Positions 7,087-11,866 of a stretch of DNA of 11,866 bases are shown one piece after another; within the stretch, counting starts at the first letter, position 1; the number at the start of each line of letters is the position of its first letter. Under the pieces are notes generated by a model. That model was not told where the DNA came from. It made no database searches and saw only the letters and a list, made by a program, of their open reading frames with translations. The stretch covers positions 1 to 11,866 of the forward strand of contig JBDHTS010000070.1 of assembly GCA_039808845.1 (NCBI GenBank), given 5' to 3'. A program made the translations under genes and the position numbers. The stretch comes from JBDHTS01 sp039808845 (GTDB lineage Bacteria > Pseudomonadota > Alphaproteobacteria > Micavibrionales > Micavibrionaceae).

Positions 7087-8529
7087 TTACTCTATCACAC
7101 GCCGCGGGCCCTGCAAGAATTTATCGGGATCCAGTTTTCCGATTTTTTCGAAGACCGTGCAGTTCCTGCCCGAATGCTTCGCTTCATACAAGGCTTCGTC
7201 GGCCCGGTGCAGGACATCCTGGATGTTGATCGCTCCGCCGTTGTAATCGCCGGCGCGTATGATGGAGCCGCCGATGGAGGTCGTCACGGTGATCTCGCCT
7301 TCCGGAGATTTGCACTTGAAAGGTTTCTCGCCGATGGTGCGGCGCAGGCGTTCCGCGACGAACAGCGCCATGTCGTCGCTGATATCGGGCAGGATAGCCA
7401 CGAATTCCTCACCCCCCAGGCGGGCGACAAGATCGAAGCTGCGCAGGCTGTCTTTCAGGCGGTAGGCGAATGTGCGCAGCACTTCGTCGCCGACGCTGTG
7501 GCCGTAAGTATCGTTGATGCGCTTGAAATGGTCGATGTCGAGATACAGAACAGCGAGGTTCTTTTTTGACTCGTAATTCTTCTGCAGCAGTTTCTGCAGG
7601 TGGGCTTCGAGATAACGGCGGTTGTAAAGGCCCGTCAGCGTATCGGTCAGGGCCATGGACAGGCTGATCTCGTAAGCAGATTTCAGGCGGTTCTGGAAGC
7701 GCCGCCGCCGGATCTGCGTCCGGCACCGCGCCAGCAGCTCGTTACGGTCGACCGGACGCATGATGTAGTCATGCGCGCCGATTTCAAGGCCATGGGCGAC
7801 ACGGTCCATGTCTTCGTCCGTTGCGACCATGACAATGGGCGTGCCCCGCGTGCGTTCGTTGGAGCGCAGGTGAGAGCACAGGCGCAAACCGTCCTCGCGC
7901 TTTAAATTCAAGCTGACGATCAGCAGGTCGAACTCATGCTGGGCGATCAGTTCCATCGCCTTGAGGCCGCTGTCGACCGGGATGACGGAATCCTGGTCCC
8001 GTGACAGCGTATCCAGAATTTTGTCGGATTCAAATTCCTGGTCCTCCACAACAAGGACGCGGGCGTTTTCGGCGGATTCGTTCATGGCGCTCGCGCCTTC
8101 TTCCACCACGCCCAGCTGTGTCGCCGTGTTTTCCCTTGCGCGCCATTCATCGACCGTCATTTTCAGGCGCACGAGCGAACGCACGCGCGCCATCAGGGCG
8201 GTGTCATTGACAGGCTTCGACAGGAAATCGTCGGCGCCGGCTTCAAGGCCGCGCACGCGGTCCGTACTGTCGGTGAGAGCTGTGACCATGACCACGGGCA
8301 GGTGGGCCATACGCGGATTCCCCTTGATCCGGCGGCAGACCTCGAAGCCGTCCATGCCAGGCATCATGACGTCCAGAAGGATGATGTCGGGGCTGTCATG
8401 CTCTATCTTCCTCAAGGCTTCCTCGCCTGACGTCGCGGTCAGGACGTCATAATATTCGCTCGACAGCTTCGCTTCGAGCAGCTTGACGTTCGGAAGAATA
8501 TCATCGACAACCAGTACGCGGGCGGACAT
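7087..8529 (-). CDS. pleD: PleD-type response regulator diguanylate cyclase (REC-REC-GGDEF)
   Basis: The 480-residue protein has the PleD arrangement. Receiver 1 (about 3-120) carries the acidic pair D9/D10, phospho-acceptor D53 and K105. Receiver 2 (about 156-275) is degenerate: the expected aspartate is replaced in the VSLNLK stretch (205-210), as in the dimerisation-adaptor receiver of Caulobacter PleD. The GGDEF domain (about 292-460) has the active-site GGEEF at 372-376 and an intact inhibitory RxxD I-site at 363-366, five residues upstream. It should make c-di-GMP from two GTP when phosphorylated and be product-inhibited. In Caulobacter it is phosphorylated by DivJ/PleC and controls polar development. 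It starts 15 bp after divK, and its AAGGAA ribosome-binding site overlaps the divK stop, suggesting translational coupling. Confidence 0.97.
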   Translation of the reverse strand: MSARVLVVDDILPNVKLLEAKLSSEYYDVLTATSGEEALRKIEHDSPDIILLDVMMPGMDGFEVCRRIKGNPRMAHLPVVMVTALTDSTDRVRGLEAGADDFLSKPVNDTALMARVRSLVRLKMTVDEWRARENTATQLGVVEEGASAMNESAENARVLVVEDQEFESDKILDTLSRDQDSVIPVDSGLKAMELIAQHEFDLLIVSLNLKREDGLRLCSHLRSNERTRGTPIVMVATDEDMDRVAHGLEIGAHDYIMRPVDRNELLARCRTQIRRRRFQNRLKSAYEISLSMALTDTLTGLYNRRYLEAHLQKLLQKNYESKKNLAVLYLDIDHFKRINDTYGHSVGDEVLRTFAYRLKDSLRSFDLVARLGGEEFVAILPDISDDMALFVAERLRRTIGEKPFKCKSPEGEITVTTSIGGSIIRAGDYNGGAINIQDVLHRADEALYEAKHSGRNCTVFEKIGKLDPDKFLQGPRRVIE

Positions 8530-8544
8530 GCCTAAACCATTCCT

Positions 8545-8913
8545 TTATTGCAGATACTTCTGTATGACATCCATAAAGGACGTAACGGAGATCGGTTTCG
8601 AAATGTAATCATGGCAGCCCCCTTCGCGAATTTTCTGCTCATCGCCTTTCATGGCGAAGGCGGTGACGGCGATAACGGGAATGGACTTCAGATCTTCATC
8701 TTCCTTAAGCCAGCGTGTGACGTCAAGGCCGGAGACTTCCGGAAGCTGGATGTCCATCAGGATCAGATCCGGCCTTTTCTGCCGCGCCAGATCCATGACG
8801 GCCTTTCCGTTTCTCGTTTCGACCGTGCCGATGCCATGAGCTTCGAGAAGATCCCGAAACAATTTCATGTTCAATTCGTTGTCTTCGACGATCAGGACGG
8901 TCTTTGACGTCAT
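8545..8913 (-). CDS. divK: Single-domain response regulator DivK
   Basis: This 122-residue stand-alone receiver is close to Caulobacter DivK over its whole length. It has the VEDNELNMKLFRDLLEA start, phospho-acceptor D54 in LILMDIQLPEVSGLDV, the TAFAMKGDE switch segment with T84, and the GGCHDYISKPIS ending with K107. It has no output domain. DivK is phosphorylated by DivJ and dephosphorylated by PleC, and modulates the DivL-CckA-CtrA pathway that times cell division in Alphaproteobacteria. It is followed immediately by pleD, a conserved arrangement in the class. The ATG at 8913 has no clear Shine-Dalgarno (the preceding bases are pyrimidine-rich), so initiation may be atypical or the leader very short. 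Confidence 0.97.
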   Translation of the reverse strand: MTSKTVLIVEDNELNMKLFRDLLEAHGIGTVETRNGKAVMDLARQKRPDLILMDIQLPEVSGLDVTRWLKEDEDLKSIPVIAVTAFAMKGDEQKIREGGCHDYISKPISVTSFMDVIQKYLQ

Positions 8914-8923
8914 GGGGAAAGAG

Positions 8924-8938
8924 TTACCATAGTGTTAA
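8924..8938. promoter_or_regulatory. Candidate CtrA-binding site upstream of divK
   Basis: TTAC-N7-TTAA (8924-8938) differs by one base from the CtrA consensus TTAA-N7-TTAA. It begins 11 bp before the divK ATG. If it bound at -35 the transcript would start inside divK, so at this position repression, or a different start site, fits better than simple activation. The assignment is inference from motif and gene context. Confidence 0.35.
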
Positions 8939-8993
8939 TATTTCGCAAACCTTGTCTTAAATGATAGCCGAACCCGTTTGCGAAAGTGTTAAT
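8931..8993. repeat. Nested inverted and direct repeats between eipB and divK
   Basis: TTTCGCAAAC (8941-8950) and GTTTGCGAAA (8976-8985) form a perfect 10-bp inverted repeat with a 25-base spacer. AGTGTTAAT occurs twice in the same orientation, at 8931-8939 and 8985-8993, bordering the inverted repeat; the second copy overlaps the eipB stop codon. No T-tract follows the potential hairpin on either strand. A multi-site operator or a transcript hairpin is possible. Confidence 0.5.
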
Positions 8994-9834
8994 TCCTGCC
9001 CCCCGGAGCCTTTTTAATAATACCGCAATTTTCAGGCGGAAGAGGCTGGAGCGCCGTCAGGGTCTGGGTCACGCTGAAATCCTTGTATTCCACGCGCATG
9101 TCGCGGATGACGCCATTCTCCTGCAGAACCGCATCCATCTCGTATTCCGACTCGGATTCCGCCGTATTCAGAGGAAAAAACGCCAGACGGATTTTCCAGG
9201 CTCTGGCCCTGGACAGCGCGGGCGACATCGACCGGCTGTCGGCAGGGGGCGGAGCGGGGGTCAAGCCGATCACGGCATTGATCTCGACAGGGCCTGTATC
9301 ATCGCTGCCATCGAAAACGACAGCATTGTATGTTCTGGCGCCGGCCCGCGCCTCCTGCAGCAACCGGGTCGTATGCACCATCGGAAAAAGGGTGTTTTCG
9401 GGCAGGCGGAAGGACAAATCCTTCGGCACGCTGTATACGGCCTTGCGGACACCGATACCGGCCGTGCCGCTCAGCTCTTCGTAAAGTTCGCCATTACGGG
9501 ATCGCCGGGAATTGAAAGCCATGCTTTTGCCGTCGAAGGGTTCATAGGCGGACAAACTGCTGGTCACAGCAACCGGCGTGCTGTCGGCATATTCATAGTA
9601 AAGCTGAAACTTCTGATCCGTGGCCCAGGCATCGCAGTCTTTTTTCAGTTCGAAATACATCTTGCCCTGCACGTCGAGGATCTGGCTGCCGCTTTTCTTG
9701 GAGACCATTCGTATGTCGTAAATCGCTTTATGCGGGCTGATGCCCGCAGAAGCTACGGCTGCGAAGCCGGGAAGCGCCAAACATAGGGCAGACAAGGCAG
9801 ATAATATGACGGTAAGCGGTTTCAGAGAGCGCAC
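8989..9834 (-). CDS. eipB: EipB-like periplasmic envelope integrity protein (DUF1849)
   Basis: The 281-residue secreted protein has a signal peptide (hydrophobic core about 8-25, cleavage near ASA at 28-30). The mature part matches EipB/DUF1849: PHKAIYDIRM near 34-43, a VQGKMYFELKKDCDAW segment near 55-70, an RNGELYEELSGTA strand, FPMVHTTRLLQEA, and a YNAVVFDGSDDTGPVEINAVIG region. EipB of Brucella is a beta-spiral periplasmic protein with one conserved disulfide, needed for cell-envelope integrity; C67 and C270 here are the expected pair. The start is GTG at 9834, with AAGGG ten bases upstream and an in-frame TGA eight codons upstream. It precedes divK by 75 bp on the same strand. A read-through unit is possible, but the intervening repeats suggest separate control of divK. 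Confidence 0.88.
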   Translation of the reverse strand: MRSLKPLTVILSALSALCLALPGFAAVASAGISPHKAIYDIRMVSKKSGSQILDVQGKMYFELKKDCDAWATDQKFQLYYEYADSTPVAVTSSLSAYEPFDGKSMAFNSRRSRNGELYEELSGTAGIGVRKAVYSVPKDLSFRLPENTLFPMVHTTRLLQEARAGARTYNAVVFDGSDDTGPVEINAVIGLTPAPPPADSRSMSPALSRARAWKIRLAFFPLNTAESESEYEMDAVLQENGVIRDMRVEYKDFSVTQTLTALQPLPPENCGIIKKAPGGRN

Positions 9835-9856
9835 GCGTTCCAGACCCTTAATTCAT

Positions 9857-9877
9857 TGCAGATACAGGTATCCTGCA
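9857..9877. repeat. Inverted repeat in the eipB leader
   Basis: TGCAGATAC (9857-9865) pairs with GTATCCTGCA (9868-9877), with one bulged base and a two-base centre. It lies 23-43 bp upstream of the eipB start, directly next to a TACAAT that could be the minus-strand -10 (reverse complement of 9877-9882). This position fits an operator or a 5' leader hairpin. Confidence 0.45.
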
Positions 9878-9893
9878 TTGTAGCGCGAGGTTT

Positions 9894-9922
9894 CGGCAAA
9901 AAACAGGCGGCATGTTTTGCCG
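9894..9922. repeat. Inverted repeat upstream of the eipB promoter
   Basis: CGGCAAAAAACA (9894-9905) pairs with TGTTTTGCCG (9913-9922), with two bulged A and a seven-base centre. It overlaps the likely -35 region of eipB. It is not followed by a T-tract in either direction, so an operator is more likely than a terminator. Confidence 0.4.
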
Positions 9923-9999
9923 GAATCCGTGCTTTTATGCCTAGTTGATACAAAATCCTCCCCTGAGACTATAAATTATTGTTATTATATAAAGAATTA

Positions 10000-10155
10000 A
10001 GCGAGGCGGCTACTGGCATTTTTTTCGCAAGACTTAAACAATGAAAGCCCCCAAAAGCTTTCGCTTGCCGCCCCTCACCTGACCGTGAACCCCAAACCCC
10101 AGGGGGCAAGCGATCCCCGGCCCGGCCTGCCCCCTCAGGCCGGGCCCTTCTTTTT
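10000..10155 (+). ncRNA. Candidate structured small RNA or attenuator leader
   Basis: No convincing protein gene lies here, yet the plus strand carries successive stem-loops: GAAAGC/GCTTTC (10043-10062), an 8-bp stem CGCTTGCC/GGCAAGCG (10062-10112) extended inward by CCC/GGG past a bulged G and containing a small TCAC/GTGA hairpin (10075-10088), and the terminator at 10119-10155. An AT-rich stretch just upstream has possible -10 elements (TATAAA at 9970-9975 and at 9988-9993, with TTGATA at 9945-9950), so the start near 10000 is approximate. It is either a free-standing RNA of about 150 nt or the 5' leader of the SH3 gene, whose ATG is 117 nt beyond the terminator. It does not look like 6S, SRP RNA or tmRNA. 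A 13-codon ORF at 10041-10082 has no ribosome-binding site. Confidence 0.4.
10119..10155 (+). terminator. Strong intrinsic terminator in the eipB-SH3 intergenic region
   Basis: A perfect 11-bp GC-rich stem pairs 10119-10129 with 10136-10146 around a six-base loop. It is followed by CTTCTTTTT, so it acts on the plus strand. The opposite strand has no T-tract after the stem. Upstream on the plus strand there is no real gene within the intergenic region, so it must end an untranslated RNA or act as an attenuator. Confidence 0.85.
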
Positions 10156-10223
10156 CATATTTTATTCCATGGAACCGCTTGGCTTCACGATCCGTTATTG
10201 GGCGTGTACTACTGGTTTTACCC

Positions 10224-10240
10224 TTTGGCATTGCGCCAAA
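10224..10240. repeat. Perfect dyad upstream of the SH3 gene
   Basis: TTTGGC (10224-10229) and GCCAAA (10235-10240) form a perfect dyad with a five-base centre, 31 bp before the SH3 start codon. It may be a repressor operator or a small leader hairpin. No clear -35/-10 pair could be assigned in 10156-10271. Confidence 0.4.
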
Positions 10241-10271
10241 ACGGCTCATCGGTAACTTAAGGAGAACAACC

Positions 10272-10796
10272 ATGAAAAAGCTTCTGGCTGGCGCAGCCTT
10301 TCTTCTGGTGCTCGGCTTTTCGGGAATGGCCTCGGCTGCTCCCGGCATATCGACAGGAAACGTCAATCTGCGGGCGGGCCCCGGCATCAATTATCCGCTC
10401 GTCGGCAAAATTCCCGCCCGCGCCGATCTGCAGGTCGAAGGATGCCTCGAAGGATGGAGCTGGTGCAACGTCTTCTGGCAGGGCGCCTATGGCTGGGTCG
10501 CCGGGCGCTTCGTCGCGCCAGTGCGTGGTCATGACGGTCGCCATTCCATCCCGATTGCCACTTATGACATGCGCGGATACTGGGATGAACATTATCAGTC
10601 GATGCCGTTTTATCACGACCGCGACAAATACGGTTACAACCGTTCGCCCGTTCCTGTCGCGGTGACCAGCCGTCCGCCGCTCGACCGCACGGGGGGAAAC
10701 CTCGCTAACTCGGTGCGGAACCGTATCAACCATATGCGCGACGATCGCTGGTACAAACCCCAGATGTCGCTGGCGCCGGAAGTCGAGCACTGGTGA
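10272..10796 (+). CDS. Secreted bacterial SH3-domain protein
   Basis: The 174-residue exported protein begins with MKK and a clear signal peptide (core about 5-18, cleavage after ASA at 20-22). A bacterial SH3 (SH3b/SH3_3) domain follows at about 26-84: the VNLRAGPGINYPLVG motif, a GCLEGWSWCNV segment with a possible C58-C65 disulfide, and the closing GAYGWVAGRF. Such domains usually bind peptidoglycan or envelope partners. The remaining 90 residues are Tyr-, Arg- and Pro-rich (MRGYWDEHYQSMPFYHDRDKY at about 100-120), a tail seen in alphaproteobacterial SH3 proteins with no known catalytic role. The ATG at 10272 has an ideal AAGGAG seven bases upstream, which rules out the in-frame upstream start at 10179. 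It is a single-gene unit ending in a terminator. Confidence 0.88.
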   Translation: MKKLLAGAAFLLVLGFSGMASAAPGISTGNVNLRAGPGINYPLVGKIPARADLQVEGCLEGWSWCNVFWQGAYGWVAGRFVAPVRGHDGRHSIPIATYDMRGYWDEHYQSMPFYHDRDKYGYNRSPVPVAVTSRPPLDRTGGNLANSVRNRINHMRDDRWYKPQMSLAPEVEHW

Positions 10797-10810
10797 GATT
10801 TCAGGAAACG

Positions 10811-10843
10811 AAAAAAGCCGGAGATGTGATCTCCGGCTTTTTT
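10811..10843. terminator. Bidirectional intrinsic terminator
   Basis: A nine-bp stem pairs 10817-10825 with 10829-10837, preceded by six A and followed by six T. It ends both the SH3 gene (stop at 10796) and the converging membrane-protein gene, whose TAA at 10842-10844 overlaps the T-tract. Confidence 0.92.
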
Positions 10844-11528
10844 AATTCCGCATCCGGACAGGCAAGAGCCGCTGAGCCATTGCCATCATGTAAAGCAGCA
10901 CGAAATAGTACATGAACAGCTCCCCGATCTCGCTGGGCCGCGCGAACAGGCGAATATCGAAGATGTGGTGGCTGATCAGGTTCAGCAATTTGACGATGCC
11001 GAAAATCCCCGCCGTCACCGTCAGTTCCGATGGCGGATAGATGATGGCAAAGCGTTGCGGCAACCATTGCGGGCGATAACGCCTGAGGCAGGGGATCAGC
11101 AATCCCCCAACGGCGACACCAATTTCAAGCAGGATACGCGGTTTCTGGTTCAGCCATGTCGACGTGTTATGCAGGTTGGTTTCGTCCTGAACATTCACCT
11201 GCGCCCAGAATTCCGGTGTGTTCCAGCGCAGAACCGTCTGGCCCCAGCTCATCTCCTCAATCGACACATAGAAACAGCAAAAAGCGGCAATTCCGATCCA
11301 TGCCGTCAGCCAGCGGTTGGACGCCCGGTCCATCTGAAAAAAGATTCTGGCGGCAATAACAGCCGCAATGGTGATGATGATGAACTCCAGGAGTTCATGC
11401 GGTCCGTATTCGGAATGAATGATTTCAAGAATGCGCGTATCCAGCGCCACTTCGATGACCGCCTGGATGATCCCGGCCGCCAGGGGCAGCCAGAGCCATA
11501 AAAGCGGCATGGTATAGCGGATGTGCAT
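10842..11528 (-). CDS. Uncharacterised multipass membrane protein with EEMSWGQ and ETNLHN motifs
   Basis: This 228-residue hydrophobic protein has about six predicted membrane segments (about 8-28, 47-65, 73-92, 132-148, 168-186, 203-222). Polar residues cluster in what looks like a conserved site: E91, E92, W95 and Q97 in EEMSWGQ, then E116, T117, N118, H120 and N121 in ETNLHN, H187/H188, and E200/E203 near the C-terminus. Similar motif pairs recur in hypothetical bacterial membrane proteins as far as I recall, but I cannot name a family or function. Buried acidic and histidine residues suggest metal or substrate binding; that is inference. The ATG at 11528 follows AGAGG by ten bases; M7 is an alternative. 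It faces away from ohr and converges on the SH3 gene. Confidence 0.8.
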   Translation of the reverse strand: MHIRYTMPLLWLWLPLAAGIIQAVIEVALDTRILEIIHSEYGPHELLEFIIITIAAVIAARIFFQMDRASNRWLTAWIGIAAFCCFYVSIEEMSWGQTVLRWNTPEFWAQVNVQDETNLHNTSTWLNQKPRILLEIGVAVGGLLIPCLRRYRPQWLPQRFAIIYPPSELTVTAGIFGIVKLLNLISHHIFDIRLFARPSEIGELFMYYFVLLYMMAMAQRLLPVRMRN

Positions 11529-11538
11529 ATATGCTAAG

Positions 11539-11552
11539 CCTCTGTAAAGAGG
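11539..11552 (-). promoter_or_regulatory. Small hairpin covering the membrane-protein gene's ribosome-binding site
   Basis: On the minus strand, CCTCT-TTAC-AGAGG forms a 5-bp hairpin whose 3' arm AGAGG is the only Shine-Dalgarno candidate for the gene starting at 11528. Pairing would hide it and lower translation. The stem is short, so a functional role is uncertain. Confidence 0.3.
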
Positions 11553-11582
11553 GGATATGTATCATCAACAGAGCGGCCATAC

Positions 11583-11625
11583 AATGTCATTCGCTGCTTG
11601 AAACCGGAGCAGGAAGGTTTACATT
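11583..11625 (+). promoter_or_regulatory. Candidate ohr promoter with adjacent small dyad
   Basis: TTGAAA (11598-11603) and TACATT (11620-11625) are separated by 16 bp and predict a start about 25 bp before the ohr ATG. A nine-bp dyad AATGTCATT lies just upstream at 11583-11591. ohr genes are usually repressed by the MarR-type regulator OhrR, but the dyad is too short to call an OhrR site. Confidence 0.35.
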
Positions 11626-11657
11626 GACGGGACGTAACGGCGATCAAGGAGACCATC

Positions 11658-11866
11658 ATGAAAACATTATATACGGCCAGGGCGACTGGCGTGGCGGGCC
11701 GCGGCGGCTCCGTCAAAACCGACGACGGCAGACTGTCCTTCGCCTTGTCCAAGCCCGGCAGCAGCGGCGAAGGCACCAATCCCGAGCAGCTGTTCGCCTG
11801 CGGCTACAGCGCCTGTTTCGGCAGCGCAATCGAGGCCATGGCGAAGAAACAGGGCGTGGCCGCCGG
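11658..11866 (+). CDS. ohr: Organic hydroperoxide resistance protein Ohr (truncated by right edge)
   Basis: Only the first 69 codons are present. They match the N-terminal half of Ohr/OsmC peroxidases: an opening MKTLYTARATG, a GRGGSVKTDDG turn, LSFALSKPG, a GTNPEQLFACGYSACF segment, then the start of the long central helix. Ohr is a thiol peroxidase that reduces organic and lipid hydroperoxides using two cysteines; the peroxidatic one should be C53 here, and the resolving cysteine lies beyond the window. The order NPEQLFA followed by the ACF motif favours Ohr over OsmC. The ATG at 11658 has AAGGAG about seven bases upstream. No ohrR is visible on this side. Confidence 0.93.
   Translation, partial: MKTLYTARATGVAGRGGSVKTDDGRLSFALSKPGSSGEGTNPEQLFACGYSACFGSAIEAMAKKQGVAA

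Noticed and set aside
10019..10025. Run of seven T as an intrinsic terminator
   Set aside because: No stable stem precedes it on the plus strand.
10041..10082. 13-codon leader peptide as the cause of attenuation
   Set aside because: There is no ribosome-binding site and no run of one amino acid's codons, so a classical leader-peptide attenuator is not supported.
10000..10155. 6S RNA, SRP RNA or tmRNA identity for the structured region
   Set aside because: The 5' and 3' ends are not complementary as in 6S, there is no SRP-type GGAAG-loop signature, and no tRNA-like ends with an encoded tag.

Overview
The window looks like an ordinary chromosomal segment of an alphaproteobacterium. The best markers are an adjacent divK-pleD pair (cell-cycle signalling of the Caulobacter/Rhizobium type), an EipB/DUF1849 envelope protein, a SapC-family protein, and an alphaproteobacterial-style secreted SH3 protein. 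Codon use is GC-rich and fairly even across genes, and I see no transposase, integrase, phage gene, CRISPR array or rRNA. I cannot place the organism below class from this sequence.

Layout, left to right. A minus-strand gene running off the left edge (1-1992) fuses a two-HKD phospholipase D-like enzyme to a C-terminal VTT/DedA-like membrane domain. Divergent from it is a tRNA-Met(CAT) (2085-2160) with a good promoter, followed by an AI-2E/PerM-family membrane protein (2253-3263). A bidirectional terminator separates this from a minus-strand pair: a helix-turn-helix plus coiled-coil protein (3327-3971) and a SapC-family protein (4033-4815). A 199-bp divergent promoter region carrying a palindrome and three GANTC sites separates sapC from ugd, UDP-glucose 6-dehydrogenase (5015-6379). 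The 3' end of ugd overlaps that of a minus-strand VasI/TagO-like secreted protein (6361-7053).

Reading upstream on the minus strand, the TagO-like gene is preceded by pleD (7087-8529), divK (8545-8913) and eipB (8989-9834). divK, pleD and the TagO-like gene are closely spaced and probably co-transcribed. The eipB-divK gap holds a CtrA-like site, a long inverted repeat and a direct repeat. A 437-bp intergenic region (9835-10271) follows. It has inverted repeats near eipB and, on the plus strand, a series of stem-loops ending in a very strong terminator with no convincing gene in front of it, so a small RNA or an attenuating leader is likely. After it come a secreted SH3-domain protein (10272-10796), a second bidirectional terminator, an unnamed six-helix membrane protein (10842-11528, minus) and the start of ohr, organic hydroperoxide resistance (11658 to the right edge).

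Functionally the window mixes envelope biology (PLD-VTT, ugd, eipB, SH3, the TagO-like protein), cell-cycle/c-di-GMP signalling (divK, pleD) and peroxide defence. I see no obvious new multi-gene defence or biosynthetic system. The most interesting unexplained parts are the structured RNA candidate upstream of the SH3 gene and the regulatory architecture in front of divK and between sapC and ugd.
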